NCBI RefSeq assembly: GCF_014656135.1
Contig: NZ_BNBV01000014.1
Location: forward strand, 1-64,000
DNA length: 64,000 nucleotides
Source of the DNA: Streptomyces thermodiastaticus
GTDB lineage: Bacteria > Actinomycetota > Actinomycetes > Streptomycetales > Streptomycetaceae
Direction of reading: 5' to 3'
Positions 32,962 to 41,874 of this stretch are shown here, one piece after another. Under the pieces are notes generated by a model. That model made no database searches. It worked only from the letters and a program-made list of their open reading frames with translations, and was not told the origin of the DNA. A program made the position numbers and the translations under genes. How positions within the stretch are numbered: the stretch's first letter is position 1; each line of letters begins with the position of its first letter.

Positions 32962-34278
32962 ATGACGCAGCAGAGCCGCACTCCCCTGGCTGCGCCCGGC
33001 CCGGGTCGGCGCCAGGTCGTCGGCAGACTGTTCGGGCTCGGCGCCGCCGCGCTGGCGGCCCCCGTCCTGACCGCCTGCGGCGGCGCGACAGCGGCGTCGG
33101 ATCCCAAGACGGTCACCTTCGGCTCCAACGGCGCCGACGCCACTCCCAAGGCCGCCTACGCGGCCGTCACCGAGGCGTTCACCGCGCAGTCCGGTCTGAA
33201 GGTGAAGACGAACACCGTCGACCACGACACGTTCCAGAAGACCATCACCAGCTATCTGCAGGGCACCCCGGACGACGTGTTCACATGGTTCGCCGGGTAC
33301 CGCATGCAGTACTTCGCCAAGAAGGGACTGTGCTCCCCGGTCGACGACGTGTGGGAGAAGATAGGCGACGGCTTCAGCGAGGCCACCAAGCAGCTGTCCC
33401 GCGGCGCGGACGGCACGTACTACTTCGTGCCGCTGTACACGTACCCGTGGGCCGTCTTCTACCGCAAGAGCCTGTTCCGGGAGCGCGGCTACGAGGTGCC
33501 GCGCACCTGGGACCAGTTCGTCGCGCTGGCCAAGCGGATGAAGAAGGACGGCCTGTTCCCGATCGCCTCCGGATACGGCGGCGGCGACACCTGGTCGGTC
33601 CTCGGCGCCTTCGACTACCTGAACCTGCGGGCCAACGGCTACGACTTCCACACGTCGCTGATGCGCGGCCAGGTGTCCTTCACCGACCGGCGCGCCGCCC
33701 GCGTCCTGGATCTGTGGCGTGAGCTGACGCCGTACTACCAGCCGAGCGGCGGCGGACGGTCCTGGCAGGACGCCGCGCAGACGCTGTTGGACAAGAAGTC
33801 CGGGATGGCGGTCATCGGCCTGTTCCTCGGCCAGCAGATCACCGACGACGCCGTCCGCGCCGACATCGACTTCTTCCCCTTCCCCGAGGTGGAGCCGTCG
33901 CACGGCCAGGACACCGTGGAGGCGCCCACCGACGGTTTCATGCTCAGCCGCCGGCCGAAGAACGAGGAGGGCGCGAAGAAGTTCCTGGAGTTCCTCGGCA
34001 GTGCCCGGGCCGAGGAGACGTACATGCGTGCCGACCCGAGCAACCTGGCCGCCAACGAGCAGGCCGGCACCGGCTCGTACAACGCGCTGCAGAAGAAGTC
34101 CGCGCAGCTCATCGAATCCGCGCGGCACATCAGCCAGTTCGCCGACCGGGACAGCGACCCGGGTTTCGTCTCGACCGTGCTGCTGCCCGGCCTGACCGAG
34201 TGGCTCAGCCATCCCGACGACGGCTCCGCCACCTTGAAGAAGATCGAGTCCCAGCGCTCGCGCTTCTTCACGGCCTGA
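32962..34278 (+). CDS. ABC sugar importer, substrate-binding lipoprotein (cluster B)
   Basis: 438 aa with a Tat-like leader (PGRRQVVGRLFGLG) and lipobox LTAC, then a two-lobed sugar-binding fold rich in aromatic contacts (VFTWFAGYRMQYF, LYTYPWAVFYRKS). GAGGAG seven bases ahead of ATG supports the start. Same family as the cluster A binding protein but diverged, so a different ligand is likely. The following GH27, GH95 and esterase genes suggest galacto- or fuco-oligosaccharides. Confidence 0.92.
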   Translation: MTQQSRTPLAAPGPGRRQVVGRLFGLGAAALAAPVLTACGGATAASDPKTVTFGSNGADATPKAAYAAVTEAFTAQSGLKVKTNTVDHDTFQKTITSYLQGTPDDVFTWFAGYRMQYFAKKGLCSPVDDVWEKIGDGFSEATKQLSRGADGTYYFVPLYTYPWAVFYRKSLFRERGYEVPRTWDQFVALAKRMKKDGLFPIASGYGGGDTWSVLGAFDYLNLRANGYDFHTSLMRGQVSFTDRRAARVLDLWRELTPYYQPSGGGRSWQDAAQTLLDKKSGMAVIGLFLGQQITDDAVRADIDFFPFPEVEPSHGQDTVEAPTDGFMLSRRPKNEEGAKKFLEFLGSARAEETYMRADPSNLAANEQAGTGSYNALQKKSAQLIESARHISQFADRDSDPGFVSTVLLPGLTEWLSHPDDGSATLKKIESQRSRFFTA

Positions 34279-34301
34279 CCAGGACCGTGAAAGGGCCGAC
34301 C

Positions 34302-35213
34302 GTGTCCGCCGCCTCCTCCCCCTCGCGTCTCGGCCGCGGCGACCGCCTGTTCCTGGCGGCCGTCATCGGCCTGCCCCTGCTCGCCCTGCTGGTCTTCGTC
34401 TGGCTGCCCGCGCTCGCCTCGATCGTGCTGTCCTTCACCACCTGGGACGGCATCGGCCTGTCCGGCATCCATGTCACCGGCATCGACAACTACCGGCAGA
34501 TCTTCACCAACTACCCGCCGTTCTGGCCGGCCGTGTGGCACAACGTGCTGTGGCTGCTGTTCACGGCGCTGCTGCCGACACCCTTCGGGGTCTTCCTCGC
34601 CTACCAGCTCGACCGGAAGATCCGGTTCACACGTGTCTACCAGACGGCGATCTTCCTGCCGATGGTGCTGTCCCTGGCGGTCGTCGGATTCATCTGGGAG
34701 ATCATCTACAACCCGGACACCGGACTGCTCAACAGCCTGCTGTCGGCGGCGGGTTCCGCCCACCACATCGACTGGCTCGGCAATCCGCACCTGAACCTGT
34801 GGGCGGTGCTCGTCGCCTCGGGCTGGCGGCACACCGGCTACATCATGATTCTCTACCTGGCCGGTCTGAGGAGCTTCGACCCGGCGCTGAAGGAGGCCGC
34901 GGCCCTGGACGGGGCAGGCGGCAGGCAGACCTTCTTCCGCATCGTGCTGCCCGCGCTGAAACCGGTCAACATCATCATCGTCGTGGTGACCGTCATGGAG
35001 TCGCTGCGCGCCTTCGACATCGTCTACGTCCTGGGCGGCGGCACCGGCAGCAAGCCCGGCATGGAGCTGCTGTCCCTGCTCATCACGGACAACATCATCG
35101 GTGAGTCCGGCCACATCGGGTACGGCTCGGCGCTCGCCGTGGTCCTGCTGCTGGTCTCGCTGGCCGCGATCGGCACCTTCCTCGTGCAGACTTTCCGCAA
35201 GGAGGACTCGTGA
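34302..35213 (+). CDS. ABC sugar importer permease, MalF type (cluster B)
   Basis: 303 aa with six helices and the EAA loop KEAAALDGAGGRQTF followed by FRIVLP. GTG 34302 is preferred over GTG 34287 because AAAGGG lies six bases before it. It ends with a four-base overlap (GTGA) onto the next permease. As in cluster A, no ATPase gene is nearby. Confidence 0.9.
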   Translation: MSAASSPSRLGRGDRLFLAAVIGLPLLALLVFVWLPALASIVLSFTTWDGIGLSGIHVTGIDNYRQIFTNYPPFWPAVWHNVLWLLFTALLPTPFGVFLAYQLDRKIRFTRVYQTAIFLPMVLSLAVVGFIWEIIYNPDTGLLNSLLSAAGSAHHIDWLGNPHLNLWAVLVASGWRHTGYIMILYLAGLRSFDPALKEAAALDGAGGRQTFFRIVLPALKPVNIIIVVVTVMESLRAFDIVYVLGGGTGSKPGMELLSLLITDNIIGESGHIGYGSALAVVLLLVSLAAIGTFLVQTFRKEDS

Positions 35214-36130
35214 CCACGACGGCACACCGGCCCGCGGTGCGCACCCGGGACGACGGCTCCCCCGTCCCCGGCCGTCCCCGGCCGGCCCGGAACACCCGCG
35301 CCCACCTGCTGCTCGGTACGGTCAGTGTGCTGTGGCTGGTGCCGCTGCTGTGGGCCGTGTACACCTCGCTGCGCTCCTACGAGGACACCAGCCGGCACGG
35401 CTACTTCTCGCTGCCGCACAGTTTCGGCCTGGAGAACTTCACGGACGCCTGGACCCAGTCCGGCATGCCGCACTTCTTCCTCAACTCCGTGCTCATCACC
35501 GTCCCGGCGGTGCTCGGCACCCTGCTGTTCTCCGCCGCCGTCGCGTTCTTCGTCACCCGCTTCGACTTCCGCTGGAACCTCGCGCTGCTGATCCTGTTCA
35601 CCGCGGGCAACCTGCTGCCTCCCCAGGTGCTGATCACCCCGCTGTACCGGCTCTACCTGCTGATCCCGCTGCCGCAGTGGATGAGCGACTCGCTGCTGCT
35701 GTACAACTCCGCCTGGGGCATCATCGCCATCAACGTCGCCTACCAGTGCGGCTTCTGCACCTTCGTCCTCAGCAACTACATGAAGACGATCCCCAAGGAG
35801 ATCTCCGAGGCAGCCGCCGTGGACGGCGCCCCGGTGTGGCGGCAGTTCTTCCAGATCATCCTGCCGCTGTGCCGGCCGGCCTTCGCCGCGCTGGCCACGC
35901 TGGAGTCCATCTGGATCTACAACGACTTCTTCTGGCCCCTCACCCTCGTCGAGACCGGCGACAAACGCCCCATCACCTCCGCGCTGGCCAACCTCCAGGG
36001 CCAGTACTTCACCAACCCCAACCTGATCGCGGCCGGCGCCCTGATGACCGCGATCCCCACGCTGCTGGTGTACTTCGCGCTCCAGCGCCAGTTCATCAGC
36101 GGGCTCACCCTCGGCTCGGGCAAGGGCTGA
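35210..36130 (+). CDS. ABC sugar importer permease, MalG type (cluster B)
   Basis: 306 aa: a basic Pro/Arg-rich N-terminal tail of about 30 residues, six helices, and the EAA loop SEAAAVDGAPVWRQF followed by FQIILP. It has the usual QFISGLTLGSGKG end. GTG 35210 overlaps the partner stop. It is followed 49 bases later by the GH27-CBM35 gene with AGGAGG before its ATG. Confidence 0.92.
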   Translation: MTTTAHRPAVRTRDDGSPVPGRPRPARNTRAHLLLGTVSVLWLVPLLWAVYTSLRSYEDTSRHGYFSLPHSFGLENFTDAWTQSGMPHFFLNSVLITVPAVLGTLLFSAAVAFFVTRFDFRWNLALLILFTAGNLLPPQVLITPLYRLYLLIPLPQWMSDSLLLYNSAWGIIAINVAYQCGFCTFVLSNYMKTIPKEISEAAAVDGAPVWRQFFQIILPLCRPAFAALATLESIWIYNDFFWPLTLVETGDKRPITSALANLQGQYFTNPNLIAAGALMTAIPTLLVYFALQRQFISGLTLGSGKG

Positions 36131-36179
36131 ACCGCCGCCCGCAGTCCCCCGCACACCCCACCGTCAGGAGGCACGCCCC

Positions 36180-38021
36180 ATGCGGTCTTCCCCTCGCTCC
36201 GCCCTGCCCGCACGCGGCCTGAGAGCCATGGTCGTCCTGGCCCTCGCCGCGGGCCTGGCCACGACCGCCCACAGCACGCCCGCACACGCCGCGGACACAC
36301 CCACGGCCCCCGCCGCCCGCCATACGGCGTCCGCCCCGGCCCTGGCCGCCAAGCCCTACATGGGCTGGTCCAGCTGGAGCATGCAGTCCTCGAAGTATCC
36401 CGGGCTCAACCCGGATGGCGACTACAGCTACCTCACCGAGGCAAACGTCCTCGAGCAGGCCGACGCCCTGGCCGCGAAGCTGAAGAAGTACGGCTACGAG
36501 TACGTCAACATCGACGCCGGCTGGTGGCGCGACAACACCTGGACCCCCGAGTTCGACACCTACGCCCGGCAGAAGCCGGACCCGGTCCGCTTCCCGCACG
36601 GCATGAAGGCGGTCGCCGACCACATCCACGCCAAAGGTCTCAAGGCCGGCATCTACCTGCCCGTCGGCCTGGAGAAGGAGGCGTACCACGACGGCACGTC
36701 GCCGATCTGGAACGCCCCCGGCTGCACCACCGCCGACATCGTCTACAGCGACCTGCGCACCACCAACGGCTGGGACAGCGCCTACAAGCTGGACTTCTCC
36801 CGTCCCTGCACGCAGAAGTACATCGACTCCCAGGCGCAGCTGCTGGCCGACTGGGGGTACGACTTCCTCAAGCTCGACGGGGTCGGCCCGGGCTCCTTCA
36901 AGAGCGGCGACAACTACGACAACGTCCCCGACGTGGCCGCCTGGCACCAGGCGATCGCCGCCACCGGCCGGCCCATCCACCTGGAGCTGTCCTGGTCCCT
37001 GGACATCCAGCACGCCGCCGACTGGAAGAAGTACTCCAACGGCTGGCGCGTCGACACCGATGTCGAGTGCTACTGCAACACCCTGGTCAGCTGGGAGAAC
37101 TCCGTCGACGACCGGTTCGCCGACGCCCCGGCCTGGACCCGTCACGCGGGCCCCGGCGGCTGGAACGATCTGGACTCCCTGGACGTCGGCAACGGGACGA
37201 TGGACGGCCTGACCAAGGCCGAGCGGCAGAGCTACGCCACCTTGTGGGCCATCGCCAAGTCCCCGCTGTACACCGGCGACGACCTGACCCGGCTCGACTC
37301 CTACGGCGTGTCCCTGCTCACCAACCGTGAGGTCATCGCCGTCGACCAGGGCGACGGCCCGCCCGCGCAGCCCGTGACCGCGTCCGACCCGCAGCAGGTG
37401 TGGGCGGCGAAGAACCCCGACGGCAGCTACACCGTCGCCCTGTTCAACCTCGCCGACGCGCCCGCCGCCGTGACCGCCGACTGGTCCGCTCTCGGTTTCA
37501 CCGGCCAGGCCGCCGTGCGCGACCTGTGGAACCACGAGAACCTCGGCGATCACAGGAACCGGATCACCGAGGCCCTGCCCGCGCACGGCTCCCGTCTGTT
37601 CACCGTCACCCCGCGCCGGAGCAGCCACACCGTGCACTACACCGGCTACGAGGCCGAGGCGCCGGCCAACACCCTGTCCGGCAACGCCTCCGTCGCCGAC
37701 TGCGCCGCCTGCTCCGGTGGCAAGAAGGCGGGCAACCTCTACCTCGGCGGCAAACTCACCATCACCAATGTGGTCGTCGACAAGCCCGGCACCTACCAGG
37801 TGAAGGTGACGTATGTCAGCGGCGACGCCCGCTCGGCACTGATCTCCGCCAACGGCGGCGGCGCCGTGCGTCACACCTTCGCCTCCACCGGTGACTGGGG
37901 AACCACCGGCACCGTCAGCGTCCCCGTCACCCTGAAGGCCGGCTCCAACACCCTCACCATCGACAGCGGCTCCGACTACGCCCCGGACATCGACCGCATC
38001 GACGTACCGCAGTCGTCCTGA
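36180..38021 (+). CDS. secreted GH27 glycosidase with CBM35-like domain
   Basis: 613 aa. A Sec signal peptide (about 1-38, THSTPAHA then ADTP) precedes a GH27 barrel starting YMGWSSWSMQ. The nucleophile Asp233 lies in FLKLDGVGPG and the acid/base Asp294 in WRVDTDVEC; GGWNDLDSLDVG follows. A beta-sandwich and a C-terminal CBM35-type module of about 125 residues (YEAEAPANTLSG to IDRIDVPQ) end it. It is most likely an alpha-galactosidase, although GH27 also includes beta-L-arabinopyranosidases, and a long N-terminal loop (WNAPGCTTADIVYSDL) differs from the cluster A enzyme. The CBM should hold it on a plant polysaccharide. Confidence 0.9.
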   Translation: MRSSPRSALPARGLRAMVVLALAAGLATTAHSTPAHAADTPTAPAARHTASAPALAAKPYMGWSSWSMQSSKYPGLNPDGDYSYLTEANVLEQADALAAKLKKYGYEYVNIDAGWWRDNTWTPEFDTYARQKPDPVRFPHGMKAVADHIHAKGLKAGIYLPVGLEKEAYHDGTSPIWNAPGCTTADIVYSDLRTTNGWDSAYKLDFSRPCTQKYIDSQAQLLADWGYDFLKLDGVGPGSFKSGDNYDNVPDVAAWHQAIAATGRPIHLELSWSLDIQHAADWKKYSNGWRVDTDVECYCNTLVSWENSVDDRFADAPAWTRHAGPGGWNDLDSLDVGNGTMDGLTKAERQSYATLWAIAKSPLYTGDDLTRLDSYGVSLLTNREVIAVDQGDGPPAQPVTASDPQQVWAAKNPDGSYTVALFNLADAPAAVTADWSALGFTGQAAVRDLWNHENLGDHRNRITEALPAHGSRLFTVTPRRSSHTVHYTGYEAEAPANTLSGNASVADCAACSGGKKAGNLYLGGKLTITNVVVDKPGTYQVKVTYVSGDARSALISANGGGAVRHTFASTGDWGTTGTVSVPVTLKAGSNTLTIDSGSDYAPDIDRIDVPQSS

Positions 38022-38027
38022 ACCGCA

Positions 38028-38064
38028 GCGGCCCGGCCGGCCGGCCGACGTCCGGCCGGGCCGC
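38028..38064 (+). terminator. intra-operon hairpin between GH27 and GH95 genes
   Basis: GCGGCCCGGCCGG (38028-38040) and CCGGCCGGGCCGC (38052-38064) form a perfect 13-bp stem with an 11-base loop starting seven bases after the GH27 stop. The GH95 ATG follows at 38087. It may partly terminate transcription or protect the upstream mRNA, making GH95/esterase output lower than that of the importer and GH27. Confidence 0.6.
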
Positions 38065-38086
38065 GCCCCTGCCCTCAGGAGCAGCC

Positions 38087-40462
38087 ATGACGTCCCGCAC
38101 ACCCGAACCGAGCAGAAGAACCCTGCTGTCCCTGGCCGCCAGCACCTCCCTCGCCGGCGCGCTCGGCACCCTGCCCGCCTTCGCCGCCTCAGCGGCACCC
38201 CTGCGTCCGCCGGCCGAGTCCGAGGCACCCGCGGACGACCGTCACGTCCTGTGGTGGCGGGCACCGGCCGACGAGCACTCGATGATCGAACAGGGCCTGC
38301 CCGTCGGCAACGGCCGCCTCGGTGCCCTGGCGAGCAACGACCCCGGCCGGGAACTGCTGCTCGTCACCGACGCCACGATGTGGACCGGCGGCCTCAACGA
38401 CACCCTGGACGCCGACGGCCAGTTCCCCTACGGCCGCGACGACTTCGGCTCCTTCACCCTCCTCGCCCGGCTCACCGTCGACCTTCCCGGCCACGACCTG
38501 TCCGCGGTGCACGACTACCGCCGCACCCTCGACCTCGCCCGGGGCCTGGTGACCACCAGCTATGTGCGCTCGGGCGTCACCTACCGCCGGGAGATCTTCG
38601 CCAGCCGCCCCGACGACGTGATCGTCGTGCACTTCACCGCGAGCGGCGGCGGCCGCTACACGGGTTCCCTCACGCTGGACGGCACGCACGGCGAGACACC
38701 CACGTCGACGTCGTTCGGCGCGTCCTTCCCCAACGGGCTGCGCTACGGTGCGGCCGTCACCGCGTCCACCAGCGGCCCCGGACGGGTGACGGTACGCGGG
38801 GCGCGGATCGACTTCTCCGGCTGCGCCGATCTGACCGTGGTGGTCAGCGGCGGCACCGATTACGCCCCGGACGCCTCGGCCGGCTACCGCGATCCCTCGC
38901 TCGACCCGGAGGACCTCGCCCGCACCAAGGTGCGCGCGGCGGCCACCCACCCCGTGGGCACGCTGCGGAGCACCCACATCGCGGACCACCGGGCCCTGTA
39001 CGGCCGTCTCGGCCTCGACCTCGGCACCTCCACCGCCCGGCAGCGTGCCCTGGACACCTGGGAGCGGATCCAGGAGCGGCACGCGAGCGGCGAACCCGAC
39101 CCCGAACTCGAGGCCGCCTACTTGCAGTTCGGCCGCTACCTGATGATCTCCGGCTCGCGGGGCAGCCTGCCCATGGGCCTGCAAGGGCTGTGGCTGGACG
39201 GCAACGACCCGGACTGGATGGGCGACTACCACACGGACATCAACATCCAGATGAACTACTGGATGGCGGACCGGACCGCGCTGCCTTCGTGCTTCGACGC
39301 CCTCGCCGACTACTGCCTGGCCCAGCTGCCGTCCTGGACGGAGCTGACGGGCCGGCTGTTCCAGGATCCGCGCAACCGCTTCCGCAACTCCAGTGGCGTC
39401 ATCGCCGGCTGGACCGTCGCGTTCTCCACCGACCCGCACGGCGGGCTGGGCTGGTGGTGGCATCCGGCGGGCAATGCCTGGCTGTGCAACACCCTCTACG
39501 AGCACTACGAGTACACCCTCTCCCGCGCGTACCTGGAGAAGATCCACCCGCTGCTCAAGGGCGCCTGTGCGTTCTGGGAGGCGCGGCTGCTCCCGGTCTC
39601 CCTGCCCGGCAGCGGCGAGGAGGTCCTGATCGCCGACGCCGGCTGGTCGCCCGAGCACGGCCCGCAGGACGGCAAGGGCAACACCTATGACCAGGAGCTG
39701 GTCTGGGCGCTGTTCGGCAACTACCACGCCGCGTGCACTCGGCTGGGCAAGGACACCGCGCACGCCCAGCGGATCGCGGCGCTGCGCGAGAAGCTGTATC
39801 TGCCCCGGGTCAGCCCCACGACGGGCTGGCTGGAGGAGTGGATGTCGCCGGACAACCTCGGCGAGACCACGCACCGTCATCTCTCCCCGCTCGTGGGTCT
39901 CTTCCCCGGCGACCGGATCCGGCCCGACGGCTCCACCCCGCAGGAGATCGTCGACGGGGCCACCGCGCTGCTCACCGCGCGCGGCATGGACAGCTACGGC
40001 TGGGCGAACGCCTGGCGCGCCCTGTGCTGGGCCCGGCTGAAGAACGCCGGCACGGCCTACCAGCTCGTCGTGAACAATCTGCGGCCCTCCACCGGGGGGA
40101 GCAACGGCACGGCCTTCAATCTGTTCGACATCTACCAGACCGAGCCCGGCCGGGGCATCTTCCAGATCGACGCCAACTTCGGCACCCCGGCGGCGATGAT
40201 CGAGATGCTGCTGTACGCACGGCCCGGTCACATCGAGCTGCTGCCCGCCCTGCCCGACGCCTGGGCCGCCTCCGGCGCGCTCACGGGCGCTGCTGTCCGC
40301 GGCGGTTTCACCGTGGACCTGCACTGGCGGGACGGCAGACCCTCACTGGTGCGCCTGCACAGCACAGGTGGCCGAACGACGACGGTGACGTACGGCGGTC
40401 TTTCCCGCAAGGTGGTTCTGGAACCCGGCGCGTCCGTCACGTTGAAGGGATTCACCGGATGA
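38087..40462 (+). CDS. Tat-exported GH95 alpha-L-fucosidase/alpha-L-galactosidase
   Basis: 791 aa. The Tat signal is PSRRTLLSLAAS. The N-terminal GH95 beta domain begins with LWWRAPADEHSMIEQGLPVG and the (alpha/alpha)6 barrel contains LQGLWLDGNDPDWMGDYHTD, NIQMNYWMADRT and QIDANFGTPAAMIEMLL, all diagnostic for the family. GH95 enzymes invert alpha-1,2-L-fucosides or alpha-L-galactosides; which applies cannot be told by eye, and the galactose-rich context makes either plausible. AGGAG lies ahead of the ATG. Its stop overlaps the next gene start (ATGA). Confidence 0.9.
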   Translation: MTSRTPEPSRRTLLSLAASTSLAGALGTLPAFAASAAPLRPPAESEAPADDRHVLWWRAPADEHSMIEQGLPVGNGRLGALASNDPGRELLLVTDATMWTGGLNDTLDADGQFPYGRDDFGSFTLLARLTVDLPGHDLSAVHDYRRTLDLARGLVTTSYVRSGVTYRREIFASRPDDVIVVHFTASGGGRYTGSLTLDGTHGETPTSTSFGASFPNGLRYGAAVTASTSGPGRVTVRGARIDFSGCADLTVVVSGGTDYAPDASAGYRDPSLDPEDLARTKVRAAATHPVGTLRSTHIADHRALYGRLGLDLGTSTARQRALDTWERIQERHASGEPDPELEAAYLQFGRYLMISGSRGSLPMGLQGLWLDGNDPDWMGDYHTDINIQMNYWMADRTALPSCFDALADYCLAQLPSWTELTGRLFQDPRNRFRNSSGVIAGWTVAFSTDPHGGLGWWWHPAGNAWLCNTLYEHYEYTLSRAYLEKIHPLLKGACAFWEARLLPVSLPGSGEEVLIADAGWSPEHGPQDGKGNTYDQELVWALFGNYHAACTRLGKDTAHAQRIAALREKLYLPRVSPTTGWLEEWMSPDNLGETTHRHLSPLVGLFPGDRIRPDGSTPQEIVDGATALLTARGMDSYGWANAWRALCWARLKNAGTAYQLVVNNLRPSTGGSNGTAFNLFDIYQTEPGRGIFQIDANFGTPAAMIEMLLYARPGHIELLPALPDAWAASGALTGAAVRGGFTVDLHWRDGRPSLVRLHSTGGRTTTVTYGGLSRKVVLEPGASVTLKGFTG

Positions 40463-41685
40463 GAGCTGGAACGATCAGATGGGCGGGTCTGCTGGCCGCC
40501 GCGCTGACGGCCACCGCGGTGCATGTCGCCGTCCCCGACCGGGCGGCCGCGGCACCCCGGCAGCACGAGGTCGTCACCTGGGCGGCGAGCGCCGACCGCC
40601 TCGGCGACGGCACACCCGACCTGGCGTACCGCATGGTGGTGCACACCAGCGCCGCCGGAAGCGACCTGCGGATCCGGCTGTCCAACGCCTTCGGCGACCG
40701 GCCGGTCTCCTTCGACAGCGTCTGGGCCGGAGCGCGGAAGACGGGGGCCGAACTGCGCCCCGGCAGCAACCGGCGGCTGACCTTCGGCGACCGGACCTTT
40801 GTCACCGTGCCGGCCGGACAGACCGTTTTCAGCGACCCGCTGCCCGGGCGGCTGCCCGCCGCCACCGACCTGGTGGTCAGCCTGCACAGCCCGGACGCGG
40901 CCGGTCCCGCGACCGGCCACAGCATGGCCCTTCAGACGTCCTACCTCGCCCAGGGCGACCACACCGCCGAGGAGAGCGCCGACCACTGGACGCAGACCAC
41001 CAGCTCGTGGTTCTACCTGGACGCCGTCGTGGTGCGTACCGGTGCCCGCACCGGCGCGGTGGCCGCGCTCGGCGACTCCATCACGGACGGCTGGGCGTCC
41101 ACCGCCGACCTCAACCGCCGCTGGCCCGACTATCTCGCCCGCCGCCTCCAGCAGGCCCGTACCGCCGTCAAGGGCGTGGCGAACGAGGGGATCTCCGGCA
41201 ACAAGGTGCTGGCGGACGGCGCGGGTCAGAGCGCGCTGAACCGGCTCGACCGGGACGTGCTCTCTCTGCCGGGTGTGCGGACGGTGTTCCTGTTCGAGGG
41301 CGTCAACGACATCAAAGCCCACACCGGGGTGACGGCCGCCGACATGATCGCCGGGTACCGGCAGATCATCGCGCGGGCGCACGCCGCCGGGAAGTGTGTC
41401 GTCGGCGCCACCGTGGGGCCGTTCAAGGGCTGGTCGGAGTGGGACGAGGCGGCCGAGGATGTTCGGCAGCAGGTCAACGACTTCATACGGGACAGCGGAG
41501 AGTTCGACGCGGTGGCCGACTTCGACCGCGTGCTGCGCAGCCCCTACGACCCGGCACGCATGCTGCCGTCCTTCGACGGCGGCGACCATCTGCACCCCGG
41601 CGACAAGGGCATGCAGGCGATGGCGGACGCGGTGGACCTGACGGCGCTGGACTGCGCCGGCGGCCCGCACACCGCCGCCGGCTGA
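40459..41685 (+). CDS. secreted SGNH/GDSL-type hydrolase
   Basis: 408 aa. A Sec signal (about 1-33, ending RAAAAP) is followed by a beta-rich N-terminal half and the SGNH domain: block I LGDSITDGW (catalytic Ser), block II Gly in NEGISGNK, block III Asn in EGVNDIK, and block V DGGDHLHPG with catalytic Asp/His. Such secreted enzymes next to glycosidases usually remove acetyl groups from polysaccharides. It is translationally coupled to GH95 through a four-base overlap, so deacylation and fucosidase action probably serve the same substrate. Last gene of cluster B. Confidence 0.88.
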   Translation: MRAGTIRWAGLLAAALTATAVHVAVPDRAAAAPRQHEVVTWAASADRLGDGTPDLAYRMVVHTSAAGSDLRIRLSNAFGDRPVSFDSVWAGARKTGAELRPGSNRRLTFGDRTFVTVPAGQTVFSDPLPGRLPAATDLVVSLHSPDAAGPATGHSMALQTSYLAQGDHTAEESADHWTQTTSSWFYLDAVVVRTGARTGAVAALGDSITDGWASTADLNRRWPDYLARRLQQARTAVKGVANEGISGNKVLADGAGQSALNRLDRDVLSLPGVRTVFLFEGVNDIKAHTGVTAADMIAGYRQIIARAHAAGKCVVGATVGPFKGWSEWDEAAEDVRQQVNDFIRDSGEFDAVADFDRVLRSPYDPARMLPSFDGGDHLHPGDKGMQAMADAVDLTALDCAGGPHTAAG

Positions 41686-41695
41686 GTCCCCGTCC

Positions 41696-41733
41696 GCCCG
41701 CCGCGGGACGGGCACACGTGTCCCGGGGCGGGC
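41696..41733 (+). terminator. terminator of cluster B
   Basis: GCCCGCCGCGGGAC (41696-41709) and GTCCCGGGGCGGGC (41720-41733) pair in 13 of 14 positions around a 10-base loop, 11 bases after the esterase stop and ahead of the convergent PNPOx-like gene. Confidence 0.75.
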
Positions 41734-41874
41734 ACCGTGCGGGCCCGAGAGGTGCGGCTCTGTGACGTCCGGGCTCCGTGCACGGGCGGGTGCGGGGTCA
41801 GCGGCGCGGCGGTAAGTCAGGCGGTCCCGTGCCGGCGGGCCGGCTCGTCGCGTCGTGTGTCAACGCATCGTGTG

